DNA of 23,034 nucleotides from Ruminococcus sp. UBA1394 (GCA_002305725.1 DBQM01000044.1:1-23034); one strand, 5' to 3'. Positions 7,665 to 16,930 are shown, numbered from the stretch's first letter. Numbers and translations: made by a program. Notes: generated by a model not told the origin, from the sequence alone.

Positions 7665-10479
7665 CAAGATAAGGTTTAAGATATTTTCCGGTATACGACT
7701 GTTCACACTCTGCAATCTGTTCCGGTGTACCCGCTGCAACAACAGTACCTCCGCCGATTCCGCCCTCAGGGCCGAGGTCGATAATGTGGTCGGCAACCTT
7801 TATCACATTGAGATTGTGCTCAATGACAAGTACCGTATTTCCCGTATCCGCCAGCTTTTGCAGTACTTCGATAAGCTTGTGTACGTCAGCTGTGTGCAGA
7901 CCTGTTGTCGGCTCATCAAGAATGTAGATAGTCTTTCCGGTAGGGCGCTTTGAAAGCTCCGTTGAGAGCTTAACTCTCTGTGCTTCACCGCCCGAAAGGG
8001 TTGTTGCCGGCTGACCGATTTTGATGTACCCAAGTCCCACTTCCTGTAAAGTTTTCAGTTTGCGGAGTATTTTCGGATGATTCTCAAAGAACTTTACGCC
8101 CTCGTCAACCGTCATTTCAAGAATATCGTATATTGACTTGCCCTTGTATAGTATTTCAAGAGTTTCACGGTTATATCTCTTACCCTTGCACACTTCGCAG
8201 GGGACGTAGATATCCGGCAGAAAATGCATCTCGATTTTCTTGATACCGTCACCCTCACACGCCTCACAGCGTCCGCCCTTTATATTGAACGAAAAGCGTC
8301 CTGCGCCGTAGCCATGTGTTTTGGCGTCGTTTGTCTGTGCGAAAAGCTCACGGATATCCGTGAAAACTCCCGTGTAGGTCGCAGGGTTGGAACGTGGAGT
8401 CCTGCCGATAGGGGACTGGTCAATGCAGATTACCTTATCAAGATTTTCAAGTCCCTCAATAGACTTGAACTTTCCGGCTCTTATCTTTGCACGGTTAAGC
8501 TTTGCGGCAAGATGCTTGTAGATTATTTCGTTGACAAGGGATGATTTGCCCGAACCGGAAACACCGGTAACACAGACAAATTCACCCAGCGGAATTTTTA
8601 CATTCACATTTTTCAGATTATTTTCCGCCGCTCCCTTGACAGTCAGATAATTTCCGCTGCCCTTGCGTCTTGATTCGGGAAGCGGGATTTTTTTCTTTCC
8701 GCTTAGGTACTGACCAGTAATTGACTTTTCACATTTCAGCATATCCTGCACAGTCCCGGAGAAAACGACATTTCCGCCGTTTACCCCTGCCCCGGGTCCG
8801 ATATCAACAATGTAATCTGCGGCAAACATTGTGTCATCGTCATGCTCAACTACGATAAGGGTATTGCCTAAATCCCTCAGACGTTTGAGTGTGGCAATAA
8901 GCTTGTCATTATCTCTCTGGTGAAGACCGATACTCGGCTCGTCAAGGATATACAGTACACCCATAAGAGAAGAACCGATTTGTGTTGCAAGACGGATTCT
9001 CTGGCTTTCACCGCCGGAAAGCGTACCGGAAGAACGGGAAAGTGTCAGATACTCCAGTCCCACGCTTTTTAAAAATCCAAGGCGTTCACGGATTTCCTTG
9101 AGTATGCGTTCAGCTATCATTTTTTCACGCTCTGTCAGCGTCAGCCTGTTGATAAAATCAAGAGCCTCGGCAACGGAAAGATCAGTAAATTCCATAATAT
9201 TTTTTCCGCCGACAGTTACGGAAAGGCTTTCCTTTTTCAGTCGCTGTCCCTTGCAGTCCGGACACTTTATTTCATTCATGCTGTCAGCAATGTCATTTTT
9301 GGAATACTCGCTGTTTGACTCCTTGTAGCGTCTTTCAAGATTGTTTATAACACCCTCGAATTTGCCGTAGCGTACTCCGCCACCGAATGAATCAATAATT
9401 TTAAGTTCAAGCCTGTCTTCAGTACCGTAAAGAAAAGCGTCAGCCGCATCTTTTGGGAGGTCTTTGAAAGGAGTGTCAAGACTTATGTTGTATTTCTTGG
9501 CAATGCCATTGTAATACATCATAGCAATAGAGCCTTCATTAAGAGTATTCCAGCCGCTTGCCTTGATTGCACCCTGTCTTATGCTTAAATCCTTGTTTGG
9601 TACAATGAGGTCGGGGTCTATTCTCTGAAATGTTCCCAGACCGGTACATTTCGGACACGCACCGAACGGATTGTTGAACGAAAACATTCTCGGATTCAGT
9701 TCTTCAATGCTTATGTTGTGCTCCGGACAGGCATAGCTTTGCGAAAACAGCATTTCCTCTCCGTCAATAACGTCAACTATAAGCATACCGCCGGAAAGCG
9801 ACATGACAGTTTCAATACTGTCAGTCATACGGGATTCAATGCCCGGCTTGACGACAAGACGGTCAACGATAATTTCTATGTTGTGCTTTTTGTTTTTGTC
9901 AAGCTTGATTTCCTCCGAAAGCTCGTACATGATACCGTCGATTCTTACTCTTACATAGCCGGAGCGTGATGCACTTTCAAGTTCTTTTGCGTAAGTACCC
10001 TTTCTGCCTCTTGCAATAGGAGCAAGCAGCTGGATTTTAGTACCCTCCGGCAGTTCCATTACCTTGTCAACAATCTGGTCGATAGTCTGCTGTTTTATTT
10101 CACGTCCGCAGACAGGACAATGAGGAATACCTATTCTTGCGTAGAGCAGACGGAGATAGTCGTAAATTTCAGTTACTGTTCCGACTGTGGAACGGGGGTT
10201 TTTCGAGGTTGTTTTCTGGTCGATTGAGATAGCAGGAGAAAGTCCCTCAATGCTGTCCACGTCCGGCTTTTCCATCTGTCCAAGAAACATTCTTGCGTAG
10301 GAGGAAAGACTCTCCATGTATCTTCTCTGACCGTCAGCGTATATGGTATCAAAGGCGAGAGATGATTTTCCCGAACCGGAAAGACCGGTCATGACAATCA
10401 GCTTGTCACGGGGAATTTCAAGGTCTATGTTTTTGAGGTTGTGTTCTCTTGCACCCTTGATTATGATTTTATCGTTCAT
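7660..10479 (-). CDS. uvrA: Excinuclease ABC subunit A
   Basis: 939-residue damage sensor of nucleotide excision repair. As a dimer it loads UvrB onto lesions. It contains two ABC ATPase modules, with P-loops GLSGSGKSS (32-40) and GVSGSGKSS (near 640). Each has its ABC signature (SGGESQRIRLA and SGGEAQRVKLS). Zinc-binding CxxC pairs are visible (CPVC, CPKC, CPDC, CEAC, CEVC). The length is standard. It starts 23 bases after the uvrB stop, with AAAGGAA as ribosome binding site. It is the last gene of the radC-uvrB-uvrA unit. No uvrC is in the window. Confidence 0.98.
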   Translation of the reverse strand: MNDKIIIKGAREHNLKNIDLEIPRDKLIVMTGLSGSGKSSLAFDTIYADGQRRYMESLSSYARMFLGQMEKPDVDSIEGLSPAISIDQKTTSKNPRSTVGTVTEIYDYLRLLYARIGIPHCPVCGREIKQQTIDQIVDKVMELPEGTKIQLLAPIARGRKGTYAKELESASRSGYVRVRIDGIMYELSEEIKLDKNKKHNIEIIVDRLVVKPGIESRMTDSIETVMSLSGGMLIVDVIDGEEMLFSQSYACPEHNISIEELNPRMFSFNNPFGACPKCTGLGTFQRIDPDLIVPNKDLSIRQGAIKASGWNTLNEGSIAMMYYNGIAKKYNISLDTPFKDLPKDAADAFLYGTEDRLELKIIDSFGGGVRYGKFEGVINNLERRYKESNSEYSKNDIADSMNEIKCPDCKGQRLKKESLSVTVGGKNIMEFTDLSVAEALDFINRLTLTEREKMIAERILKEIRERLGFLKSVGLEYLTLSRSSGTLSGGESQRIRLATQIGSSLMGVLYILDEPSIGLHQRDNDKLIATLKRLRDLGNTLIVVEHDDDTMFAADYIVDIGPGAGVNGGNVVFSGTVQDMLKCEKSITGQYLSGKKKIPLPESRRKGSGNYLTVKGAAENNLKNVNVKIPLGEFVCVTGVSGSGKSSLVNEIIYKHLAAKLNRAKIRAGKFKSIEGLENLDKVICIDQSPIGRTPRSNPATYTGVFTDIRELFAQTNDAKTHGYGAGRFSFNIKGGRCEACEGDGIKKIEMHFLPDIYVPCEVCKGKRYNRETLEILYKGKSIYDILEMTVDEGVKFFENHPKILRKLKTLQEVGLGYIKIGQPATTLSGGEAQRVKLSTELSKRPTGKTIYILDEPTTGLHTADVHKLIEVLQKLADTGNTVLVIEHNLNVIKVADHIIDLGPEGGIGGGTVVAAGTPEQIAECEQSYTGKYLKPYLE

Positions 10480-10502
10480 TTATTTGCAGTTCCTTTCAGT
10501 CT

Positions 10503-12467
10503 TTATTGCTCTTCCAGTTCCTTTATCTTGTCACGCAGATATGCGGCGTGTTCAAATTCAAGCAGTTTTGCCGCCTCTTTCATTTCCGTTTTCAGCTTTG
10601 CAATAAGCTCCAGACGCTCTTTCTTTGAAAGCTTCTTTCCGGTTTTCTTTTCCACCTTTTCCTTTGAGGTGATTTCAAGTACCTTTCTGATATCCTTTTT
10701 GATAGTCTGCGGAATAATTCCGTGTTCCTTGTTGTATGCAATCTGGAGCGCACGCCTTCGCTCAGTTTCGGTTATGGCTCTCTCCATGGAATTTGTAACG
10801 CTGTCGGCATACATGATAACCTTGCCCTTTGCGTTTCGTGCCGCACGTCCTATTGTCTGGATAAGGGAGGTTTCACTTCTCAGAAATCCCTCCTTGTCTG
10901 CGTCCAGTATTGCCACAAGGGAAACCTCCGGAATATCAAGTCCCTCTCTTAAAAGATTGATTCCGACCAGTACGTCAAATTCACCCTCACGCAGATCCTT
11001 TATTATTTCCATACGCTCGATTGTATCAATGTCATGGTGCAGATACCTTACTCTTACGCCTGCGTCCTCAAGGAAAGAAGTAAGGTCCTCAGCCATTTTC
11101 TTTGTGAGAGTGGTTATCAGCACTCTCTCGTCAATTTCCGCACGCATATTTATTTCGGAGAGTAAATCTTCTATCTGTCCCTCAACAGGCTTGACGATGA
11201 TTTCGGGGTCAACAAGACCGGTCGGTCTGATAACCTGTTCAACAATCTGTCCGGACTTTTCACGTTCAAAACCGCCCGGTGTTGCGCTGACATAAACAGC
11301 CTGATTTATGTGACTGTAAAACTCGTCAAAGTTCAGCGGACGGTTGTCGTAGGCGCTGGGCAGGCGGAAACCGTAGTCTATCAGCGTTGTTTTTCTTGCC
11401 CGGTCGCCGGCGTACATACCACCTACCTGCGGAATCGTAACATGGCTCTCGTCAACAAAAAGCAGAAAATCCTTCGGAAAGTGGTCAAGGAGCGTCATAG
11501 GGGTACTTCCGGGCGGACGTCCTGAGAGTATTCTCGAATAGTTTTCAATACCGCTGCAGAAACCTATTTCCTGTAACATTTCCATGTCGTAATGTGTTCT
11601 CTGGGCGATTCTCTGCGCCTCCAGCAGCTTGTTTTCAGACTGGAAATATTCTATGCGCTCAGCAAGCTCTCTGTCGATTTCCTTTATGGCGTCACTCATT
11701 TTAGCGCCGCTTACAATGTAATGGCTTGCCGGAAAAATTGCTGCGTGCTGTAATGTGGCAAGCACTTCTCCGGTAATGACGTTTATTTCTGTTATCCTGT
11801 CGATTTCGTCTCCGAAAAATTCAACTCTTATGGCATTTTCATTTGACGACGCCGGAAATATTTCTACAACGTCCCCTCTGACACGGAATTTGTTTCTGAC
11901 AAAATTTATGTCATTTCTCTCGTACTGTATAGCAACAAGCTCGTCCAGCAGCTGTTCACGGGATTTTTCCATGCCGGGTCTGATTGAAACAATCATGGAA
12001 CGGTAATCCTCCGGACTACCAAGAGAATATATGCAGGAAACGCTTGAAACGATAATTACATCGTTTCTTTCAGAGAGGGCGGCTGTTGCGGAGTGGCGCA
12101 TTTTGTCTATTTCGTCATTTATTGAGGAATCCTTTTCGATGTAGGTATCAGTCCCCGGAATGTACGCTTCCGGCTGGTAATAGTCGTAGTAGGACACAAA
12201 GTATTCAACAGCATTGTTCGGGAAAAATTCCTTGAATTCCGAGCAGAGCTGTGCCGCAAGTATCTTATTGTGAGCGAGGACAAGAGTAGGCTTGTTTACG
12301 TTGGCAATGACGTTTGCCATTGTAAAAGTCTTTCCGGAGCCGGTAACACCCAGAAGAGTCTGCTCCTTTACTCCGCTGTTTATTCCCTCTGTCAGTTTTT
12401 CAATAGCCTGCGGCTGATCACCGGAGGGTTTGTATTTGGTCACAAGCTCAAATTTCTGATTTTTCAT
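10503..12467 (-). CDS. uvrB: Excinuclease ABC subunit B
   Basis: 654-residue helicase-like subunit that verifies DNA damage and recruits UvrC. The P-loop is GVTGSGKT (40-47). The damage-probing beta hairpin is intact around YYDYYQPEAYIPGTDTYIEK (93-112). Helicase motifs include VDESHVTIPQ, YVSATPG and QTIGRAARN. The C-terminal UVR domain that contacts UvrC is present (LLEFEHAAYLRDKIKEL). The length is standard. The start ATG follows AAAGGAG. It lies 10 bases after radC and 23 before uvrA, a clear operon. Confidence 0.98.
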   Translation of the reverse strand: MKNQKFELVTKYKPSGDQPQAIEKLTEGINSGVKEQTLLGVTGSGKTFTMANVIANVNKPTLVLAHNKILAAQLCSEFKEFFPNNAVEYFVSYYDYYQPEAYIPGTDTYIEKDSSINDEIDKMRHSATAALSERNDVIIVSSVSCIYSLGSPEDYRSMIVSIRPGMEKSREQLLDELVAIQYERNDINFVRNKFRVRGDVVEIFPASSNENAIRVEFFGDEIDRITEINVITGEVLATLQHAAIFPASHYIVSGAKMSDAIKEIDRELAERIEYFQSENKLLEAQRIAQRTHYDMEMLQEIGFCSGIENYSRILSGRPPGSTPMTLLDHFPKDFLLFVDESHVTIPQVGGMYAGDRARKTTLIDYGFRLPSAYDNRPLNFDEFYSHINQAVYVSATPGGFEREKSGQIVEQVIRPTGLVDPEIIVKPVEGQIEDLLSEINMRAEIDERVLITTLTKKMAEDLTSFLEDAGVRVRYLHHDIDTIERMEIIKDLREGEFDVLVGINLLREGLDIPEVSLVAILDADKEGFLRSETSLIQTIGRAARNAKGKVIMYADSVTNSMERAITETERRRALQIAYNKEHGIIPQTIKKDIRKVLEITSKEKVEKKTGKKLSKKERLELIAKLKTEMKEAAKLLEFEHAAYLRDKIKELEEQ

Positions 12468-12477
12468 AAATGCTCCT

Positions 12478-13164
12478 TTATTTTAAAAGCGAAAAAGCGC
12501 CGGATTCTTTAAGTGAGATTGCCTGACTTCCGGCTACGATTATATGGTCAAGCAGGTTTATTCCCACAGGTTTTAATGCATTGAAAATTTCTGCTGTGGA
12601 CTTTATGTCATCACTGGACGGGATAATATCGCCGTTGGGATGATTGTGAGCGAGTATAACATTTTCGCATTTGTTTTTGTATGTAAATTCAACGATACGT
12701 CTTATATTTACTGCCACGCCGCCGGGAGAACCCTCTGAAATAATCGTACCCGAAACAAGTCTTAACTTGTCATCAAGACAGGCAATGCGAATTTTTTCAA
12801 TTGTTTCTCCGAGAAACTGATTTTTGAAGTAATCGCATACAGCGGTATAGCTGCTGAGATTCAGCCTTTTGCTGTCGGACGTCATGTATTCTCTTGCAAG
12901 CAGCGGTATCATTTTAATGAGCACGGCGCTTGATTCGTCAATTCCCTCGACCTCTTTCAGATCTTCAATGTCTGCGTCACATACTGCGCTGATGGAATGG
13001 TATTTGTCAATAAGCCGGTGAGCGATTACATTTGTATCAATTCTGGGACGTGAATAAAAGAGAAGCAGTTCCAGGATTTCGTGACTGGTAAAGCCGTCAA
13101 AGCCGGACTGAATGAATTTTTTGCGCATTCTTTCACGGTGTCCCTTGTGAATATTTTCTGCCAT
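12478..13164 (-). CDS. radC: RadC family protein (JAB/MPN metalloprotease-like domain)
   Basis: 228 residues. The JAMM zinc motif is complete: E144, then H173-N-H175, S183 and D186 in LAHNHPNGDIIPSSDD. A helix-hairpin-helix-like segment lies around residues 68-90 (EVEGIDESSAVLIK). RadC proteins were named for repair, but their biochemical role is unsettled. Here the gene is the first of a unit with uvrB and uvrA, 10 bases upstream of uvrB, so it is co-transcribed with excision repair. The start ATG follows AGGAGGT at perfect spacing. The length is typical of the family. Confidence 0.93.
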   Translation of the reverse strand: MAENIHKGHRERMRKKFIQSGFDGFTSHEILELLLFYSRPRIDTNVIAHRLIDKYHSISAVCDADIEDLKEVEGIDESSAVLIKMIPLLAREYMTSDSKRLNLSSYTAVCDYFKNQFLGETIEKIRIACLDDKLRLVSGTIISEGSPGGVAVNIRRIVEFTYKNKCENVILAHNHPNGDIIPSSDDIKSTAEIFNALKPVGINLLDHIIVAGSQAISLKESGAFSLLK

Positions 13165-13192
13165 GATACCTCCTGTCTATGAAAAACCATCA

Positions 13193-13214
13193 AAACAATA
13201 GTTCTTTTATTATA
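13193..13214 (-). promoter_or_regulatory. Probable radC-uvrBA promoter with a LexA-like half-matched operator
   Basis: Reading the minus strand, TATAAT (13214-13209) is followed four bases later by GAACTATTGTTT (13204-13193). This matches the Gram-positive LexA/DinR core GAAC-N4-GTTC at seven of eight fixed positions, but not its purine/pyrimidine spacer preference. The -35 region is poor. An operator just after the -10 would make sense for an SOS-controlled repair operon, but the match is weak. Confidence 0.35.
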
Positions 13215-13292
13215 GTATATATCATTTTTTATAAAAATAAAAGGGGTTTATAAAAATTTATGAATTTTACATAAGTTTATTTTATTTTTTCG

Positions 13293-13426
13293 GATTTTAT
13301 GTTATAATAAGTTGCAAGCAACTTATTATAATTATCTGAATGCCCTTGCAGATACGCAAATCAGAGATTTGCTCCCTGCATTTCGGGCGATTATAACAAA
13401 AAATCTTTGATTTTATGTTATAATAA
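13293..13426 (+). repeat. 18-bp direct repeats flanking nested palindromes, with the promoter for the pseudouridine synthase gene
   Basis: GATTTTATGTTATAATAA occurs at 13293-13310 and again at 13409-13426. Each copy contains an extended -10 box (TGTTATAAT); the second is well placed to drive the gene at 13462. Between them lie a perfect 14-bp inverted repeat (13302-13315 with 13318-13331) and a cruciform-like structure: GCCC..GCAG..GCAAATC (from 13342) paired with GATTTGC..CTGC..GGGC (to 13388). An outer TTATAAT/ATTATAA pair adds to this. No -35 box is convincing. The rest of the 297-bp divergent gap shows only AT-rich DNA and the radC promoter. Confidence 0.65.
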
Positions 13427-13461
13427 CTGAAAAGAGAATAAAAACATTACGGAGTAATACA

Positions 13462-14427
13462 ATGCGTGAATTTACAATAAATAAAAACGACAGCGGACAA
13501 AGACTTGATAAATTTCTGCAGAAGGCTGTCCCGAAGCTTCCTAAATCGCTTTTGTATAAATACATCAGATTAAAGCGTATAAAGCTTAACGGCAAACGCT
13601 GTCAGAACGCTGATTTTCTGAAAGAGAATGATGTACTGACACTTTATATAAATGATGAATTTTTTGATACTGAAGAAAAGACAGGCAACAGAGAAAATGA
13701 ACTTCTGAAAGTGACCGCTGTTCCTCAGATAGTGTATGAAGATGAAAATATAATCATTGCATATAAGCCGTCCGGCATGGACGTGCACAGGGGTTCGGAG
13801 ATGACAAAAGACACCCTTGTTGACGCAATAGCCGCATATCTTTACCGCAAAGGCGAATACCGTCCCTACGAGGAAAACTCCTTTTCTCCGGCTGTCTGCA
13901 ATCGTCTTGACAGGAATACCACAGGTCTTGTAATTGCCGCCAAAAACGCCGCCGCACTGCGTGAGGTAAACGAAAATATAAGAGAGAGGCGCATACATAA
14001 AAAATATCTGTGTATCTGTGTCGGTAATTTTTCCGGTCCGGAAAGTACTGAAACGGCATATCACAAAAAAGGTCAGCATAATCTTGTTAGTATAAGAAAG
14101 GATAAGGCGGAGGGGTACAAAAAAATTATAACTGAATATAAGGTGCTGAAAGAGAAAGACGGTCTTTCGCTTGCGAAGGTAAACCTTATTACCGGAAGGA
14201 CTCACCAGATAAGAGCGCACCTTGCCTTTCTGGGTGCACCGATTCTCGGGGACGGCAAATACGGAAATGTTTCTGTAAATAAAAGGCATGGTATCTTCCG
14301 TCAGCAGCTCTGTGCATACTCCCTTGAATTTGACACGGAGCAGGAATCATTACTCGGATATCTTAACGGAAAAATCTTTACTTCTCCGGAAACAGGGTTC
14401 GATAAAAAATATACAAATTGGTATTGA
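13462..14427 (+). CDS. RluA-family 23S rRNA pseudouridine synthase (RluC/RluD-like)
   Basis: 321-residue enzyme that converts uridine to pseudouridine in RNA. An S4 RNA-binding domain covers about residues 10-65 (SGQRLDKFLQ, LLYKYIRLKRIKLNGKR). The catalytic core follows: YEDENIIIAYKPSGMDVH (92-109), the active-site motif NRLDRNTTGLVI with the nucleophile D150, and the late motif GRTHQIRAHLAFLGAPILGD. The histidine that normally opens HRLD is asparagine here (N148), a seen variation in the family. The target uridine cannot be told from sequence. It is preceded by the repeat-rich promoter region, and a promoter for the next gene overlaps its stop. Confidence 0.9.
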   Translation: MREFTINKNDSGQRLDKFLQKAVPKLPKSLLYKYIRLKRIKLNGKRCQNADFLKENDVLTLYINDEFFDTEEKTGNRENELLKVTAVPQIVYEDENIIIAYKPSGMDVHRGSEMTKDTLVDAIAAYLYRKGEYRPYEENSFSPAVCNRLDRNTTGLVIAAKNAAALREVNENIRERRIHKKYLCICVGNFSGPESTETAYHKKGQHNLVSIRKDKAEGYKKIITEYKVLKEKDGLSLAKVNLITGRTHQIRAHLAFLGAPILGDGKYGNVSVNKRHGIFRQQLCAYSLEFDTEQESLLGYLNGKIFTSPETGFDKKYTNWY

Positions 14428-14452
14428 TTTCGACTGGAAAATATGTTATAAT
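14424..14452 (+). promoter_or_regulatory. Sigma-A promoter for the PHP-malic enzyme unit
   Basis: TTGATT (14424-14429), a 17-bp spacer and TATAAT (14447-14452), with TG at 14444-14445 making an extended -10 (TATGTTATAAT). The hexamers and spacer length are identical to those of the rpmE promoter. The -35 overlaps the end of the pseudouridine synthase gene. A further TTGACA at about 14468 has no matching -10 and is not used in this call. Confidence 0.75.
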
Positions 14453-14519
14453 TGATATGTTATTGCTTTGACAATAAAATTTGCAATACCCACCTTTAAA
14501 TTAATTGGGAGGCAGACTT

Positions 14520-15353
14520 ATGATTTGTGATCTTCACTGCCACACTACTATGTCAGACGGTTCGCTGGGAATCGAAGATGTAATAGTTCAGGCAAAGCGA
14601 ATGAATATAGACTTTCTGTCTATAACAGACCATGATACATTATCGTCCTTTTCAAGGGCTAAGATTCTTGGGGAACGCTATGGCGTAAAAATGATTCAGG
14701 GAGTTGAAATGTCCGCGTGGGACAAGGTCAGAAAGCGTAAGGTACATATAATCTGCTATGCTCCCCAGAAGCCGGACAGGCTTGAGGGACTCTGCCTTAA
14801 ATCATGCGAGATACGCAAAGCGTGTTCAAAGGAAATGATAGAAAAGGTAATGCAGCTTTATCCGATAACGCCGGAAAGCGTTTTAAAGCACTGCACCGCC
14901 AGCAAAAGCATCTATAAATCCCACATTATGAGAGCGCTTATAGAATACGGCTATGCACTTGAATTTTACGGGGAGCTGGATAAAAAGCTTTTCTCTCCGG
15001 ACGGAGGATTATGCCTTGTGGAGCGTGAATATCCTGATGTCCGCTTTGTTCTCGACCTTATCCATACTGCAAGGGGCGTTGCAGTTATGGCACATCCGGC
15101 GCTTTATGATAATATTGACCTGCTCTGTGAGCTCGCAGAGGAGAAAAAGTTGGACGGAGTTGAGGTATATCATCATTCCGCAGATGAGGAAAAGCAGAAG
15201 GAACTGCTTGACATTGCACAGAAATATGATTTGATAGTGACCGGAGGCTCGGATTTCCACGGCTTATACAATGCCGTCCCGACCCATCTCGGAAGTAATA
15301 CAACATCAAAGGAAAATCTTGACAGAATTATAAAGCTGTCTAATAAAAAGTAA
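14520..15353 (+). CDS. PHP-domain phosphoesterase (TrpH/YciV-like)
   Basis: 277-residue metal-dependent phosphoesterase. PHP-domain ligands are visible in order: DLHCHTTMSDGS (H6, H8), SITDHDT, the E of QGVEMSAW, MAHPALY and GGSDFHG. The arrangement matches TrpH/YciV, characterised in E. coli as a 3',5'-nucleoside bisphosphate phosphatase that also trims RNA 5' ends. That activity is inferred. I chose ATG 14520, seven bases after GGGAGG, over the in-frame TTG at 14505, which would overlap that site. It heads a unit with malic enzyme 17 bases downstream. Confidence 0.85.
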   Translation: MICDLHCHTTMSDGSLGIEDVIVQAKRMNIDFLSITDHDTLSSFSRAKILGERYGVKMIQGVEMSAWDKVRKRKVHIICYAPQKPDRLEGLCLKSCEIRKACSKEMIEKVMQLYPITPESVLKHCTASKSIYKSHIMRALIEYGYALEFYGELDKKLFSPDGGLCLVEREYPDVRFVLDLIHTARGVAVMAHPALYDNIDLLCELAEEKKLDGVEVYHHSADEEKQKELLDIAQKYDLIVTGGSDFHGLYNAVPTHLGSNTTSKENLDRIIKLSNKK

Positions 15354-15370
15354 GGGAAGCGAAAAATCAG

Positions 15371-16558
15371 ATGGATATTATGGAATCTGCACTTAACAGG
15401 CACAGGGAATGGAAAGGCAAGATTGAAATTGTTTCAAGGACTACTGTGAACAACCGTGACGAGCTGTCGCACGCATACACACCGGGTGTTGCAAGACCTT
15501 GTCTTGAAATTGAAAAGAATCCGGAACTGTCCTATGAGCTGACAAGACGTCATAATCTTGTTGCTGTTATCACAGACGGTACTGCCGTTTTAGGACTTGG
15601 AGATATCGGTCCTGAGGCTGCAATGCCGGTTATGGAGGGCAAATGTGCTCTTTTCAAGGAGTTTGCAGACGTTGACGCATTTCCAATCTGTGTTGACTCA
15701 AAGGATACAGATGAAATTGTAAATACAATAAAGCTTATCTCAAAAAGTTTCGGCGGAATCAATCTTGAGGATATTTCCGCACCGAGATGCTTTGAAATTG
15801 AAAAGAGATTAAAGGAACTTGTTGACATTCCTGTTTTCCATGACGACCAGCATGGTACTGCAATTGTTGCAAGCGCCGCAATGATAAATGCTGCCAAGAC
15901 CGCCGGAAAGAAAATTTCCGACATGACTCTTGTAATAAACGGCGCAGGCGCTGCCGGAATTGCAATTGCAAAGCAGTTTATTACACTGGGAATCGGCAAT
16001 ATTATTATGGTGGACATTAACGGAATCATCTGTGACGGTGACGAATTTACAAATCCTTCACATTATGAGATAGCAAAGGTCACAAATAAAAACAAGATAA
16101 GAGGCGGACTTGCCGACGCTATGAAAAATGCAGATGCATTTATAGGCGTTTCAAAGCCGGGACTGGTTTCCGGAGATATGATTAAGTCAATGGCAGACAA
16201 GCCGATTGTATTCGCAATGGCAAATCCTACACCGGAGATAATGCCGGAGGACGCTAAGGAGGCAGGTGCTTTTGTTGTCGGAACAGGACGCAGCGACTAT
16301 CCTAACCAGATAAACAATGTTGTGGCTTTCCCGGGTGTGTTCAAGGGCGCTTTAGCTGTAAGAGCAAAGGACATAAACGAGGAAATGAAGCTTGCTGCGG
16401 CTTATGCTATTGCTGAAAGCGTTCCGGAGGACAAGCTTAATTCTGAAAATATTCTGCCTGACCCGTTTGACAGGGAAATACCAAAGGCAGTCGCAAGGGC
16501 AGTTGCAAAAGCTGCAATTGAATCCGGAATTGCAAGAAAAAAGGAGTTTGATATCTGA
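15371..16558 (+). CDS. NAD(P)-dependent malic enzyme (short bacterial form)
   Basis: 395-residue oxidoreductase that decarboxylates malate to pyruvate and CO2, giving NAD(P)H. The N-terminal malic domain begins with SHAYTPGVARPC and continues with TDGTAVLGLGDIGPEAAMPVMEGK-type sequence. Metal and substrate residues lie in FHDDQHGTAIV. The Rossmann motif is NGAGAAGIAIAKQF, followed by the acidic residue of MVDINGII that often favours NAD. The length fits the short form without the phosphotransacetylase-like extension. The start ATG at 15371 follows AAGGGAAG. The stop shares one base with the next gene. The role is probably balancing pyruvate, C4 acids and redox in fermentation. Confidence 0.92.
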   Translation: MDIMESALNRHREWKGKIEIVSRTTVNNRDELSHAYTPGVARPCLEIEKNPELSYELTRRHNLVAVITDGTAVLGLGDIGPEAAMPVMEGKCALFKEFADVDAFPICVDSKDTDEIVNTIKLISKSFGGINLEDISAPRCFEIEKRLKELVDIPVFHDDQHGTAIVASAAMINAAKTAGKKISDMTLVINGAGAAGIAIAKQFITLGIGNIIMVDINGIICDGDEFTNPSHYEIAKVTNKNKIRGGLADAMKNADAFIGVSKPGLVSGDMIKSMADKPIVFAMANPTPEIMPEDAKEAGAFVVGTGRSDYPNQINNVVAFPGVFKGALAVRAKDINEEMKLAAAYAIAESVPEDKLNSENILPDPFDREIPKAVARAVAKAAIESGIARKKEFDI

Positions 16559-16800
16559 TGAAAATTGCATATATACCAAAGGGAGTCTGCTCAAAGCAGA
16601 TAAATATTGAGGTTGAGGACGGTATTGTAAAGAACGTTGAATATATCGGCGGCTGTAACGGAAATCTCAAAGGTATAGGCTCTCTTGTAAAGGGAATGAA
16701 GGTTGAGGACGTTATTGAAAGGCTTGATAATATTAAATGCGGCATGAAAAATACATCATGTCCCGACCAGCTTGCACAGGCTTTAAAAGAAAATTTCTGA
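16558..16800 (+). CDS. Small TSCPD-domain protein (TIGR03905-like)
   Basis: 80-residue cytosolic protein of unknown function. The diagnostic TSCPDQ motif is at residues 66-71. Conserved-looking cysteines are C11, C33, C61 and C68, in GVCS, GGCNGN, IKCG and TSCPD, which suggests metal or redox chemistry. Related domains occur at the C terminus of some ribonucleotide reductases and as stand-alone proteins in clostridia. The start ATG shares one base with the malic enzyme stop (TGATG), so the two are tightly coupled. The function is not known, and coupling to malic enzyme may be local. Confidence 0.8.
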   Translation: MKIAYIPKGVCSKQINIEVEDGIVKNVEYIGGCNGNLKGIGSLVKGMKVEDVIERLDNIKCGMKNTSCPDQLAQALKENF

Positions 16801-16806
16801 TATTTA

Positions 16807-16835
16807 AAGGCATACCGTTTTTTTCGGTATGCCTT
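16807..16835 (+). terminator. Hairpin after the malic enzyme-TSCPD unit
   Basis: AAGGCATACCG (16807-16817) and CGGTATGCCTT (16825-16835) form a perfect 11-bp stem around a loop of seven T. It starts seven bases after the TSCPD stop. There is no T run after the stem, so termination may be Rho-assisted or partial. Confidence 0.6.
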
Positions 16836-16930
16836 AAGATGTAAATGGACGAAAAAACTCTTTCTGCTTTGGGGGTGATATTATAAAAAAAATAAAAAAG
16901 CTCTTTAACAGGAATTTCCTTATAATATTA

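Noticed and set aside
13165..13461. Possible small RNA or riboswitch in the divergent region
   Set aside because: Strong palindromes but no match to a known aptamer and no terminator T run, so I describe it only as repeats with a promoter.
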